From the NCBI RefSeq assembly GCF_038397735.1, contig NZ_CP151635.1, positions 1,302,001 to 1,366,000 on the forward strand: a stretch of DNA of 64,000 nt, read 5' to 3'. Both the position numbers and the translations under genes were made by a program. Shown in pieces: positions 28,615 to 36,850 of this stretch (the stretch's first letter is position 1; every line of letters begins with the position of its first letter). The notes below the pieces were generated by a model. That model did not search any database, was not told where the DNA came from, and saw only the letters and a program-made list of their open reading frames with translations. This DNA comes from Microbacterium sp. LWH13-1.2. GTDB lineage: Bacteria > Actinomycetota > Actinomycetes > Actinomycetales > Microbacteriaceae.

Positions 28615-29025
28615 ATGAACATCAGCATCCACTACGCATTCCTTCCGCACACGGATGCCGAGGCAGCCCTCGGCTTCTACCGCGACGCCCTCGGATTCGA
28701 GGTGCGCAACGACGTCGGCTACGACGGTCTCCGATGGCTCACGGTCGGCCCTGAGGGCCAACCCGAAACCTCGATCGTGCTGCATCCGCCGGCGACGGAC
28801 CCTGGGATCACGGATGCCGAACGGCAGACGATCCTCGAACTCATCGCGAAGGGCAGCTACACCGCTCTCACGCTCGCGAGCGACGACCTCGACGGACTGT
28901 TCGAGAGACTGGTCGAGCAGGGCGCCGATGTCGTGCAGGAGCCCATGGACCAGCCGTACGGCGTGCGCGACTGCGCCTTCCGCGATCCCGCGGGCAATCT
29001 TCTCCGTATCAACCAGGCCGGCTGA
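28615..29025 (+). CDS. VOC (glyoxalase/bleomycin-resistance) family protein
   Basis: 136 residues in two paired beta-alpha-beta3 units: HTDAEAALGFYRDALGF at the start and CAFRDPAGNLLRINQ at the end. Family members bind metals or sequester and modify small toxic molecules. It starts 4 bp after the AraC regulator, a common pairing. Function beyond the fold is unknown. Confidence 0.9.
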   Translation: MNISIHYAFLPHTDAEAALGFYRDALGFEVRNDVGYDGLRWLTVGPEGQPETSIVLHPPATDPGITDAERQTILELIAKGSYTALTLASDDLDGLFERLVEQGADVVQEPMDQPYGVRDCAFRDPAGNLLRINQAG

Positions 29026-29051
29026 GCAGGCCGAGAAACCCGAGGACGACC

Positions 29052-31400
29052 ATGACACACGCTGCAGACGGCCACGACCTGATCCGCGTTCAGGGTGCCC
29101 GCGAGAACAACCTCAAAGAGGTCAGCGTCGACATCCCGAAGCGTCGGCTGACGGTGTTCACGGGCGTCTCGGGATCCGGCAAGAGCTCTCTCGTGTTCGA
29201 CACGATCGCCGCCGAATCGAGGCGCATGATCGACGAGACCTACAGCGCCTTCGTGCAGGGATTCATGCCGTCAGTGCCCCGGCCGGACGTCGACGTCCTC
29301 GAGGGGCTCACGACCTCGATCATCGTCGATCAGGAGCGCCTCGGGGCGAACCCCCGATCGACAGTCGGCACGGTGACCGACGCGAACGCGATGCTGCGCA
29401 TCCTGTTCAGCAAGCTGGGCCAGCCCTACATCGGCGGACCGACCGCCTTCTCGTTCAACATCCCCACCCAGAAGGCCAGCGGCGTGATGACGGGGCCGGG
29501 CGGCGAGAAGAAGATCGTCAAGGACGCGATCTACCTCGGCGGCATGTGCCCCAGATGCGAGGGCAGGGGAGCGGTCTCCGACCTCGACCTCGCTCAGATC
29601 GTCGACGAGTCGAAGTCGCTCGACGAGGGCGCGATCATGGTGCCGGGGTACACGGCGGACGGGTGGATGGTGAAGGGCTTCTCGGCCTCCGGCTTCTACC
29701 CGGCCGACAAGCCGGTCGCCGAGTTCACGGAGAAGCAGCGGCAGCTGTTCCTCTATGGCGAGGTCACAAAGGTCAAGATCTCGGGCATCAACATGACCTA
29801 CGAGGGACTGATCCCGAAGATCACGAAGTCGATGCTCTCGAAGGATCTCGACGCGCTGCAGCCCCACATCCGCGCGTTCGTCGAGCGCGTCGCGACCTTT
29901 GCGACCTGCCCCGAGTGCGACGGCACCCGACTCACCGAGGGCGCTCGCTCGTCGAAGATCGACGGGATCAGCATCGCTGACGCGTGCCGCATGCAGGTCA
30001 CCGACCTCGCGGCGTGGGTGCGCGGTCTCGAGCTTCCCGGTGCCGCGCCGCTCCTTGAGGCGCTGAGCGCGAACCTCGACGCGTTCGTCACGCTCGGCCT
30101 CGGCTATCTGAGTCTCGAACGCCCGTCGGGCACGCTGTCCGGGGGAGAGGCGCAGCGCATCAAGATGCTCCGTCACCTCGGCTCGTCGCTGACGGATGTG
30201 ACCTATGTGTTCGACGAGCCCACGATCGGGCTGCACCCGCACGACATCCAGCGCATGAACACGCTGCTGCTGCGGCTGCGCGACAAGGGCAACACCGTTC
30301 TCGTGGTCGAGCACAAGCCCGAGACCATCGCCATCGGAGACCATGTGATCGACCTCGGTCCTGGCGCGGGGAGCGCAGGCGGCGAGATCTGCTTCGAGGG
30401 CACGGTCGAAGCGCTCAAGGCCAGCGGCACCCGCACGGGAAAGCACCTCGACGACCGAGCAGCGCTCAAGCCCTCTGTGCGCACGAGCAACGGGGCGATC
30501 GAGGTGCGCGGCGCCACGGCGAACAACCTGCAGGATGTCGATGTCGACATCCCCACGGGCGTGCTCACCGTCGTCACCGGCGTCGCAGGTTCGGGCAAGA
30601 GCTCGCTCATCCACGGCTCGGTGTCGAAGCTCGAGGGCGTCGTCGCGATCGATCAGGGAGCGATCAAGGGCTCACGCCGCAGCAACCCTGCGACCTACAC
30701 CGGACTGCTCGAGCCCATCCGCAAGGCGTTCGCGAAGGCCAACGGGGTGAAGCCCGCCCTCTTCAGCGCGAACTCCGAGGGCGCCTGTCCGACATGCAAG
30801 GGCGCGGGCGTCATCATCACCGAGCTCGGGTTCATGGACACGATCGAGACGCCGTGCGAGGACTGCGGCGGCAAGCGCTTCCAGGCCGCCGTGCTCGAGT
30901 ACAAGCTCGCAGGCAAGGACATCACCCAGGTGCTGGATCTGCCGGTCTCCGAGGCGCGGATCTTCTTCTCCGAGGGCGATGCGAAGCTGCCGGCGGCGGC
31001 TGCCATTCTCGGGCGCCTCGAAGACGTCGGGCTCGGCTACCTCTCGCTCGGCCAGCCGCTGTCGACGCTGTCGGGCGGTGAGCGGCAGCGCATCAAGCTG
31101 GCGATCCAGATGGGGGAGAAGGGCGACACCTACGTCCTCGACGAGCCCACCACCGGTCTGCACCTCGCCGACGTCCAGAACATCCTGGGGCTGCTCGACA
31201 GGCTCGTGGAATCGGGCAAGACGGTGATCGTCATCGAACACCACCAGGCGGTGATGGCCCACGCCGACTGGATCATCGACATCGGTCCGGGCGCCGGGCA
31301 CGACGGCGGACGAGTGGTCTTCGAAGGAAGCCCCGCAGATCTCGTGGCGGCGAAGTCGACGGTGACGGGGGAGCACCTCGCCGCGTACGTCGGGGCATAG
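29052..31400 (+). CDS. UvrA-like ABC ATPase (short paralogue)
   Basis: 782 residues, shorter than housekeeping UvrA (about 950). Two ABC ATPase halves: Walker A GVSGSGKSS (38-46) and GVAGSGKSS (about 510-518), signature LSGGEAQR and LSGGERQR, and zinc-type Cys pairs CPRC, CPEC, CPTC/CEDC. Such short UvrA2/DrrC-like proteins are linked to drug tolerance rather than core excision repair. It lies 26 bp after the VOC gene and probably shares its transcript. The UvrB-binding region looks reduced. Confidence 0.88.
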   Translation: MTHAADGHDLIRVQGARENNLKEVSVDIPKRRLTVFTGVSGSGKSSLVFDTIAAESRRMIDETYSAFVQGFMPSVPRPDVDVLEGLTTSIIVDQERLGANPRSTVGTVTDANAMLRILFSKLGQPYIGGPTAFSFNIPTQKASGVMTGPGGEKKIVKDAIYLGGMCPRCEGRGAVSDLDLAQIVDESKSLDEGAIMVPGYTADGWMVKGFSASGFYPADKPVAEFTEKQRQLFLYGEVTKVKISGINMTYEGLIPKITKSMLSKDLDALQPHIRAFVERVATFATCPECDGTRLTEGARSSKIDGISIADACRMQVTDLAAWVRGLELPGAAPLLEALSANLDAFVTLGLGYLSLERPSGTLSGGEAQRIKMLRHLGSSLTDVTYVFDEPTIGLHPHDIQRMNTLLLRLRDKGNTVLVVEHKPETIAIGDHVIDLGPGAGSAGGEICFEGTVEALKASGTRTGKHLDDRAALKPSVRTSNGAIEVRGATANNLQDVDVDIPTGVLTVVTGVAGSGKSSLIHGSVSKLEGVVAIDQGAIKGSRRSNPATYTGLLEPIRKAFAKANGVKPALFSANSEGACPTCKGAGVIITELGFMDTIETPCEDCGGKRFQAAVLEYKLAGKDITQVLDLPVSEARIFFSEGDAKLPAAAAILGRLEDVGLGYLSLGQPLSTLSGGERQRIKLAIQMGEKGDTYVLDEPTTGLHLADVQNILGLLDRLVESGKTVIVIEHHQAVMAHADWIIDIGPGAGHDGGRVVFEGSPADLVAAKSTVTGEHLAAYVGA

Positions 31401-31412
31401 GGCACAGCCTGG

Positions 31413-32834
31413 TCACGCGACGTCGGGACGGGTCATCAACGGTGATGTCGCATGGGTGACCAGGTCCGTTCCGGTCAGAGGAACGGTCACCCACCTGAGC
31501 TCCGCCCTCGCACCGCGGACGGTCAACCGGACACGGTGGGGCGTGTTCACGACGTGGAGCTCCGCCACGAAGGCGTCTCCCTGCCATGCGCCGGCCGCAG
31601 CGAGCGGCCGCCCGAGCGGAGCACTCCGCGCCCAGTGTCCGAAGCCGACGGGAAGTGCGAAGAGCTCCCCGAATCGTAGGAGCCAGCCGCCCGATTGTGG
31701 ATGAAGGACCACCGGAGTGCCGCTCGGGAGCCCGGAGTCCGGGTGCGAGGCATCGACGATCGCCCGGGAGTCGGTCGAGGCGGGTCCCGGGTCGCCGTGG
31801 ACCATAGGAAGAGCAAGGTGTCGAAGCCTGCGCATGAGCATGAGATCACCACCGACATCACCTGACGTATCGATCCCAGGCAGCAGAGAGTCCCGGATCG
31901 CATCCAGCGCATCCTGCGCGTGACCTATCTCCGTGTGCGCTGCGGTGAGGACGACGACCACGTCGAGATCAGGCACGACGATGCACTGCTGGCCGTATGC
32001 TCCGTTGCCGTGGAAGCCGTGCGCGGACATCCAGATCTGATAGCCGTAACCGGAGTGGAAGTCCGCACCCGGGGCGCCTGGTGAGAAGTGCCTGCTGTCG
32101 ATATGCTTGCGCGTCGCCGAAGCGACCCACTCGCGAGACAGCAGCTGACGCCCCTGCCATTCGCCGCCGCGCAGCATCAGCTCGCCGAAGGCTGCGACGG
32201 CCTCGGTCGTGAGGTGCAATCCATGGAACCCGAAGACCGCGCCGCTGCCGACTCGATCCCATTCGGCCCCGGTGATGCCCATCGGTCCGAACAGTCGGTC
32301 GTCCAGCAACCGGGGGAGCGTCTGCCCGGAGACATGCTCGATCATCCGCGCCAGAATGAAGGTCGTCGCGTTGTCGTAGGTGTGCCGCGTCCCAGGCGCT
32401 GCTTCGATCGGCATCCGCAGGTATCCGCGCACGAGATCGCTCGGTTCGAGCGCCCATGCGCTCTCGAGCGTGTCTTCGGCATGGCCGGCGGTCATCGTCA
32501 GGAGATGCTGAACGGTGAGAACGCGCGCTTCGGCGGGAATGTCGTCGGGAACATGATGCGGCAGTACGTCGACGATTCGATCATCGAGGGTCAGCAGTCC
32601 GTCGTCCACGACGAGGCCTACTCCCATCGCCGTGAAGGACTTCGTCAGCGAGTAGAGCAGATGCGGTTCGTCAGCGGAGTAGGGAGCCCACCAGCCTTCT
32701 GCGACGACGTGGCCGCGGCGAACGATCATGAGCGAATGGCACTCGATCCCCCTCCGCTCGAGACGATCCAGGAGCGCACCGATGGCCGAGGACGAGACGT
32801 CGACGGATGCGGGGGAGGTACGCGGCAAGGACAC
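31413..32834 (-). CDS. serine hydrolase, beta-lactamase/class C-like family
   Basis: 473 residues. SxxK motif in YSLTKSF near residue 63, YDN (Tyr-x-Asn) near 160, and HSGYGY as the third motif. After the penicillin-binding-like domain (about 1-350) comes a C-terminal 120-residue domain. No clear signal peptide, so perhaps a cytoplasmic esterase or peptidase rather than a true beta-lactamase. The GTG at 32834 is supported by a TACGAT element 6 nt upstream; longer in-frame starts are less credible. Confidence 0.85.
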   Translation of the reverse strand: MSLPRTSPASVDVSSSAIGALLDRLERRGIECHSLMIVRRGHVVAEGWWAPYSADEPHLLYSLTKSFTAMGVGLVVDDGLLTLDDRIVDVLPHHVPDDIPAEARVLTVQHLLTMTAGHAEDTLESAWALEPSDLVRGYLRMPIEAAPGTRHTYDNATTFILARMIEHVSGQTLPRLLDDRLFGPMGITGAEWDRVGSGAVFGFHGLHLTTEAVAAFGELMLRGGEWQGRQLLSREWVASATRKHIDSRHFSPGAPGADFHSGYGYQIWMSAHGFHGNGAYGQQCIVVPDLDVVVVLTAAHTEIGHAQDALDAIRDSLLPGIDTSGDVGGDLMLMRRLRHLALPMVHGDPGPASTDSRAIVDASHPDSGLPSGTPVVLHPQSGGWLLRFGELFALPVGFGHWARSAPLGRPLAAAGAWQGDAFVAELHVVNTPHRVRLTVRGARAELRWVTVPLTGTDLVTHATSPLMTRPDVA

Positions 32835-32840
32835 GACGTC

Positions 32841-32846
32841 ATCGTA
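32841..32846 (-). promoter_or_regulatory. putative -10 element, leaderless promoter of the serine hydrolase
   Basis: TACGAT on the minus strand, 6 nt before the GTG at 32834. Confidence 0.42.
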
Positions 32847-32881
32847 CGGGCCCCGTACCGATATGGCAGGGCTCGCTGCAG

Positions 32882-33727
32882 TCAGTCCTTGTACGCCACG
32901 ATCGTGAAGGTGCACGGGATGAGGTTGCGCTCCGCCTCCGGCCAGGCATAGCCGCGCGGGACCTCGACCATCCGAGGGCTGAACCGCCAGGGGAGTGTGC
33001 GACCCTCGTCGAAGTGGACGAGGCGGAGACCGGCGCGGAGCAGCGAACCGAGGATCTCGGACAGCGGATGCGGCCATTCATAGGTCCGGGCATGCGCGAC
33101 CGTCCCATCTCCGGCGTACGTGGTCTCGTCATCCCACTGTTGTGCGCGGCCGTCCCCGAAATAGGAATAGCGCGTGACGAAGCCCTCTGCATCCTCGTCG
33201 AGGGCGAGGAGCGCCGGATGACCGTCTCTGATGAAGAAAGTCCCGCCCGGACGCAGCAGGGCGACGATCTGAGCGGCCCAGCGATCGAGATCCTGCAGCC
33301 AGCAGATGGTGCCGATGCTCGTGTACACGACATCGAAGTCACCCGACACCGCGTTCCTGGCTTCGAGGACGTCGGTCTGGACCCAGGTCGCCGCGGTTCC
33401 GGTGCGTTCCGCGAGAGAGGCGGCCACCCGCAGCGCAGGCTCCGAGAAGTCCACGCCCGTCACGCGGGCACCGGAACGAGCCAGCGAGATCGTATCGGTG
33501 CCGATGTGGCATTGCAGGTGGCAGACATCGAGTCCTGAGAGGTTTCCACCACGCACGAAACGATCGAGCACCGGCAGATCGTCGCTCACGACATCGCTGA
33601 TATGGCTCGGATCGTCATAGGCATCCAATCCGTATGCCTCTTCGTGCAGCGGCACGCGATCATCCCAGTTCCGCAGGTTCGCGCTGCGTGCGGCATCCCA
33701 GCCGATCTCGACACTGTCTCCGTTCAC
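32882..33727 (-). CDS. class I SAM-dependent methyltransferase
   Basis: 281 residues. SAM motif I region LDVCHLQCHIGTDTISLARSG near residue 65 (hydrophobic strand then a Cys/Gly-rich loop), followed by VTGVDFSE (motif post-I) and DVVYTSIGTICWLQDL. Small-molecule methyltransferase of unknown substrate. The upstream gap (33728-33850) contains a promoter-like element with a dyad. Confidence 0.86.
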   Translation of the reverse strand: MNGDSVEIGWDAARSANLRNWDDRVPLHEEAYGLDAYDDPSHISDVVSDDLPVLDRFVRGGNLSGLDVCHLQCHIGTDTISLARSGARVTGVDFSEPALRVAASLAERTGTAATWVQTDVLEARNAVSGDFDVVYTSIGTICWLQDLDRWAAQIVALLRPGGTFFIRDGHPALLALDEDAEGFVTRYSYFGDGRAQQWDDETTYAGDGTVAHARTYEWPHPLSEILGSLLRAGLRLVHFDEGRTLPWRFSPRMVEVPRGYAWPEAERNLIPCTFTIVAYKD

Positions 33728-33765
33728 GGCTCGAGCTTAGTGAGAGCAGCTGTCACCCCGCTCGC

Positions 33766-33794
33766 GGTATCGCCGATAATGCACATTATGTCAG
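33766..33794 (-). promoter_or_regulatory. promoter with dyad operator, methyltransferase gene
   Basis: Minus strand: -35 CTGACA (33789-33794), 17-nt spacer, -10-like GATACC (33766-33771). The spacer contains ATAATG-CA-CATTAT (33776-33789), a perfect 6-bp dyad, placed where a repressor would block RNA polymerase. Leader to the start codon would be about 30 nt. Confidence 0.42.
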
Positions 33795-33850
33795 CTCACG
33801 TTCGAAGACGCCTCCCCGAAGTACTTGATCGAGGGTCATGCGCGCGAGGA

Positions 33851-34981
33851 TCACCAGGGCGTGCCGTTGAGGTCGATGTCGCCCTGCGGCCACTGCTCTG
33901 CCCCAGCGCGCAGGTTCGGGCAGGCGTAGACGAGGATCGGCGCACCGCCAGACGTCACGGTCGCCTTCGCACCGCTCATCGACACATGGCGCTCCACAGC
34001 GTTCACCCGTGTCCAGCCGGTGCGCTCGTAGAACGACGTGACCTCCTCTCGGCAGCCGAGATAGCCGAATTCGACACGATCGTCGTCGCGCATCGCCTGC
34101 TGGGCGTGGGTCATCACCCGACGTCCGGCCCCGCGGGAGCGCCAGTCCGGATGGACCAGGACTCCCCCGGTCCCGGCGACTGTGACCATGCGCTCCCCAA
34201 CCCGTATGACGCGTCGCTGGAAGCCGACGTGGGCAACGGCCGCGTTCCCATGGAAGATCATCGTGTGCACGTCCGCGGGAGAATAACCGTACGGACGGTC
34301 AGGGTCCCACTCGCCGTGCGTCTCTCGGTACTCGGAATCGAAGAGGTCGCGCAGCGCAGCCGTCTGGGACTCTGACAGCGCTCCGTGTTCTACGGTGATG
34401 ACATGCTCGGCAACGGGCGCTGGCTTGAGTCTCGGCGCCCGCACTGTCAGGATCGTCCGTCCATGTTCGCCGGTCGGAAGATCGTCGCCCGAATTCTCGA
34501 AGCCGAGCTTCTCGAGAACACGACGCGAGGCGACATTCCAGTCCCATACGCTCGCCCAGAGTCGCTCGTATCCCTCGGCGTCGGACCACGCGAGGACCGC
34601 TCGGGCGGCTTCCGTCGCGTAGCCGTGATTGTGGACCCTGCTCAGAAGTTCGAAGGCGATCTCCGGCTCGTCCGCTGATCCCTTGCCTGCGAAGATGAGC
34701 CCGCAGTATCCATACACCTCGCCGGTCGTCGCGTCTTGGACGGACAGCAGGTCGGAGCGCCGGTCTCGCTCCTCGGCGATGTGAGCCGCTATGTCGGAGA
34801 CCGTCGGGTGGCCAGTCGCGTCGGGTCTGCGGTGCGGCGGCACGCGTTCGTCTCGTTCGCTCCACAGCCGATGGAATACCTCGGCGTCCGCCACCACCTG
34901 CGGCCGGAGAGTCAGCCGATCCGTCCGCAAGGTCGTTTCCCCCAGCGCTCCTCGTGCGGGAGCCGAAGCGGTCGAGTTCAC
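33851..34981 (-). CDS. tandem GNAT acetyltransferase (RimJ/RimL-like + NodA/AAC(2')-like)
   Basis: 376 residues holding two GNAT domains. The first (about 1-180) is RimJ/RimL-like: TDRLTLRP, NHGYATEAARAVLAW, ASRRVLEKLGF. The second (about 190-376) has ALSESQTAALRDLF, VHTMIFHGNAAVAHVGFQRR and the acyl-CoA loop HPDWRSRGAGRRVM, resembling aminoglycoside 2'-N-acetyltransferases and NodA. GTG start in a GTGA overlap with the SRPBCC gene. Last gene of the ArsR-led operon. Substrates unknown. Confidence 0.85.
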   Translation of the reverse strand: MNSTASAPARGALGETTLRTDRLTLRPQVVADAEVFHRLWSERDERVPPHRRPDATGHPTVSDIAAHIAEERDRRSDLLSVQDATTGEVYGYCGLIFAGKGSADEPEIAFELLSRVHNHGYATEAARAVLAWSDAEGYERLWASVWDWNVASRRVLEKLGFENSGDDLPTGEHGRTILTVRAPRLKPAPVAEHVITVEHGALSESQTAALRDLFDSEYRETHGEWDPDRPYGYSPADVHTMIFHGNAAVAHVGFQRRVIRVGERMVTVAGTGGVLVHPDWRSRGAGRRVMTHAQQAMRDDDRVEFGYLGCREEVTSFYERTGWTRVNAVERHVSMSGAKATVTSGGAPILVYACPNLRAGAEQWPQGDIDLNGTPW

Positions 34982-35469
34982 GTCGTCGACCCGGATTCGG
35001 CGAGGTCGGCCAGAGCCGCCGTCACCGAGCACCACCCCTCGAAGAATCCGAGGTCCTCGTGCAGATCTCGCGCAGCGGGATCTCCGTGTCGAACGACCAC
35101 GCGGTAAGCCGTGCCCTCGGGATGCTCGTCGAGCGTGATCTCCGCCGTCATCGATACTGGTTCGGGCTTCGCAGGGCGCCAGGCGCTGTCGACCACATTC
35201 GCGAAGAGCAGCCGTCGTCCTGGCTCGACGACGAGGAAGATGCCATCCGTGTGCGGGAAGTACTCCCCCGCGGGCTCCCGCATGCTGGTGACGAAGCCGC
35301 CGCCCGGATGCACGTCGAGGTGGTCGACGCGCGCCTGCATGGGGGCCGGAATCCACCACTGTGCGAGAAGCTGCGGGTCTGTCCATGCGCGCCACACCGC
35401 CGACGGTGACGCCCGGATCGTCCTCTCCAGAGTCAGATCGAGACGCGGGTCGAGGGCTGTGCTGGTCAT
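34978..35469 (-). CDS. SRPBCC (AHSA1-like) domain protein
   Basis: 163 residues. START/Bet v1-like fold with RTIRASPSAVWRAWTDPQLLAQWW at the N-terminus and FFEGWCSVTAALADLA at the end. AHSA1-type proteins beside ArsR regulators are common and usually of unknown ligand. It overlaps both neighbours by 4 bp. Confidence 0.9.
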   Translation of the reverse strand: MTSTALDPRLDLTLERTIRASPSAVWRAWTDPQLLAQWWIPAPMQARVDHLDVHPGGGFVTSMREPAGEYFPHTDGIFLVVEPGRRLLFANVVDSAWRPAKPEPVSMTAEITLDEHPEGTAYRVVVRHGDPAARDLHEDLGFFEGWCSVTAALADLAESGSTT

Positions 35470-35798
35470 ACTGTCTCCTCCAGGTCGGTCACCAGGGACT
35501 CGAGTCGGTCCGTTCGCTCATGCCAGAGCCGGCGTTGCTCGTCAAGCCAATCGCCGATGACGGCGAGACGCTCGGGATCGAGTGTGCAGGTGCGCACACG
35601 TCCGCTTTTCGAGGTGCGGATGAGTCCGCTCTCCTCCAGCGCGCGGATGTGCTTCAGGAACGACGGCAGTGTGATCGCGAAGGGCTGGGCGAGCTCCCCC
35701 ACGCTCGCGGGTCCACGCCCGAGCGATCGGATGACCTCGCGCCGCGTCGGGTCGGCGAGAGCGAGAAAGACCTCGTTCACACCGTCATGGTTTGCCAT
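35466..35798 (-). CDS. ArsR-family transcriptional regulator
   Basis: 110 residues. Winged helix with LADPTRREVIRSLGRGPASVGELA and FLKHIRALEESGLI, the usual ArsR-SRPBCC type lacking the CxC metal site. First gene of a three-gene operon with 4-bp overlaps (ArsR, SRPBCC, tandem GNAT). Confidence 0.93.
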   Translation of the reverse strand: MANHDGVNEVFLALADPTRREVIRSLGRGPASVGELAQPFAITLPSFLKHIRALEESGLIRTSKSGRVRTCTLDPERLAVIGDWLDEQRRLWHERTDRLESLVTDLEETV

Positions 35799-35805
35799 GA
35801 GGGTA

Positions 35806-35834
35806 AGTATTGCGCGCGTGGAAGGTTAGCGCAA
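35806..35834 (-). promoter_or_regulatory. putative promoter of the ArsR-SRPBCC-GNAT operon
   Basis: Minus-strand TTGCGC (35829-35834), 17-nt spacer, AATACT (35806-35811). The -35 lies inside the 3' end of the next GNAT gene. The predicted start is almost at the ATG (35798). Confidence 0.38.
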
Positions 35835-36371
35835 GGGCACAGTATGTGCGGGCCTCGTCATGCAGACGAGTCCCTCCCGGTCATCCCACGACTCGACACG
35901 GACGAACCCACGGGATTCGTACAACCCGATCGCCGGAGCCCGCCAGTCCCAGACGGACAGGCGGACGTTGCCAGAGGTCAGCGCCAGCGCCGCATCCAGC
36001 AATGCGGATCCGAGTCCGCGCCCGCGAAGATCCGGATCCGCCCAGAGGCGCTTGATCTCGGTCTCTCCCCCGGCGATCCGAATGATCACGACCCCGACAG
36101 GCTGCTGCCCGATGACGGCGACAAGTGTCGTGCAGTCGGCATACGAGACGCGCGGGTCCGCCACCTCGCGCTCGTATCGTGGCGGCAACCCCGTGATCGG
36201 CACAGCCGACTCGGCCCGACCGCGCTCATGCTTCTCCGCTTCGGTCTGCAGGAGGTAGGTGCGGACGAGCGTACTCACCGCAGCCGTATCGGCTTCGTCC
36301 CACCGCGATTCCCTGACCCGGATCGACAGCCCGGGTCGGTCAGGCGACGAGTGCAGACGGGACGAGGTCAC
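35826..36371 (-). CDS. GNAT family N-acetyltransferase
   Basis: 181 residues. GNAT core with LWADPDLRGRGLGSALLDAAL (acetyl-CoA pyrophosphate loop near residue 115) and IGLYESRGFVRVESW. Substrate unknown. The GTG at 36371 is the longest supported start. Confidence 0.88.
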   Translation of the reverse strand: MTSSRLHSSPDRPGLSIRVRESRWDEADTAAVSTLVRTYLLQTEAEKHERGRAESAVPITGLPPRYEREVADPRVSYADCTTLVAVIGQQPVGVVIIRIAGGETEIKRLWADPDLRGRGLGSALLDAALALTSGNVRLSVWDWRAPAIGLYESRGFVRVESWDDREGLVCMTRPAHTVPLR

Positions 36372-36386
36372 ACACCCATTCTGCCC

Positions 36387-36755
36387 TCACTGTGCTGCCC
36401 AGACTCCGAGCTCGTTGCCGCTCGGGTCCACGAAATGCAGTCGTCGACCGCCCGGGAAGTCGTACGGCCCCTGAGTCACTGCGCCGCCGGCTTCCGTTAT
36501 CGCGGCGTGCGTGGCATCGAGGTCGTCGGAGTACAGGAGCACGAGCGGACCGCCGGCGGGACGCGCCTGGTCGGACAGCAGAAGACCGCCCACCTCGGTC
36601 CCGTCGCCGGTGGGCGAGGCGATGCCCGCATAGGCGGGACCGTAGTCGACGAAGACCCATCCGAAGGTGTCGCGGTAGAAGCGCTTCGCGGTCTCGAGGT
36701 CGTTCACGACGAGCTCGACGTAGTTGATGGAGTGGTGCACGGGGTCAGGTGTCAT
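36387..36755 (-). CDS. VOC family protein
   Basis: 122 residues. HHSINYVELVVNDLETAKRFYRDTFGW at the start and GRRLHFVDPSGNELGVW at the end, the two-module VOC fold; related to lactoylglutathione-lyase-like proteins. It starts 6 nt after a TACCGT element and is divergent from the MFS gene. Confidence 0.9.
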   Translation of the reverse strand: MTPDPVHHSINYVELVVNDLETAKRFYRDTFGWVFVDYGPAYAGIASPTGDGTEVGGLLLSDQARPAGGPLVLLYSDDLDATHAAITEAGGAVTQGPYDFPGGRRLHFVDPSGNELGVWAAQ

Positions 36756-36761
36756 GCGGCC

Positions 36762-36767
36762 ACGGTA
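36762..36767 (-). promoter_or_regulatory. putative -10 element, leaderless promoter of the VOC gene
   Basis: TACCGT on the minus strand, 6 nt before the ATG at 36755. Confidence 0.42.
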
Positions 36768-36838
36768 GCGACAGCATCTGACATGCGGAAGAGGCCGTCG
36801 CGGTGCTTCGCGCGCCCGGCGAGGCCGCGCACCAGGAG

Positions 36839-36844
36839 TAGCGT
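36839..36844 (+). promoter_or_regulatory. putative -10 element, leaderless promoter of the MFS gene
   Basis: TAGCGT, 6 nt before the GTG at 36851. Confidence 0.42.
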
Positions 36845-36850
36845 GGAAGG

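Noticed and set aside
31413..32834. True secreted beta-lactamase
   Set aside because: No signal peptide can be seen and the third motif is HxG rather than KTG, so a general serine hydrolase is safer.
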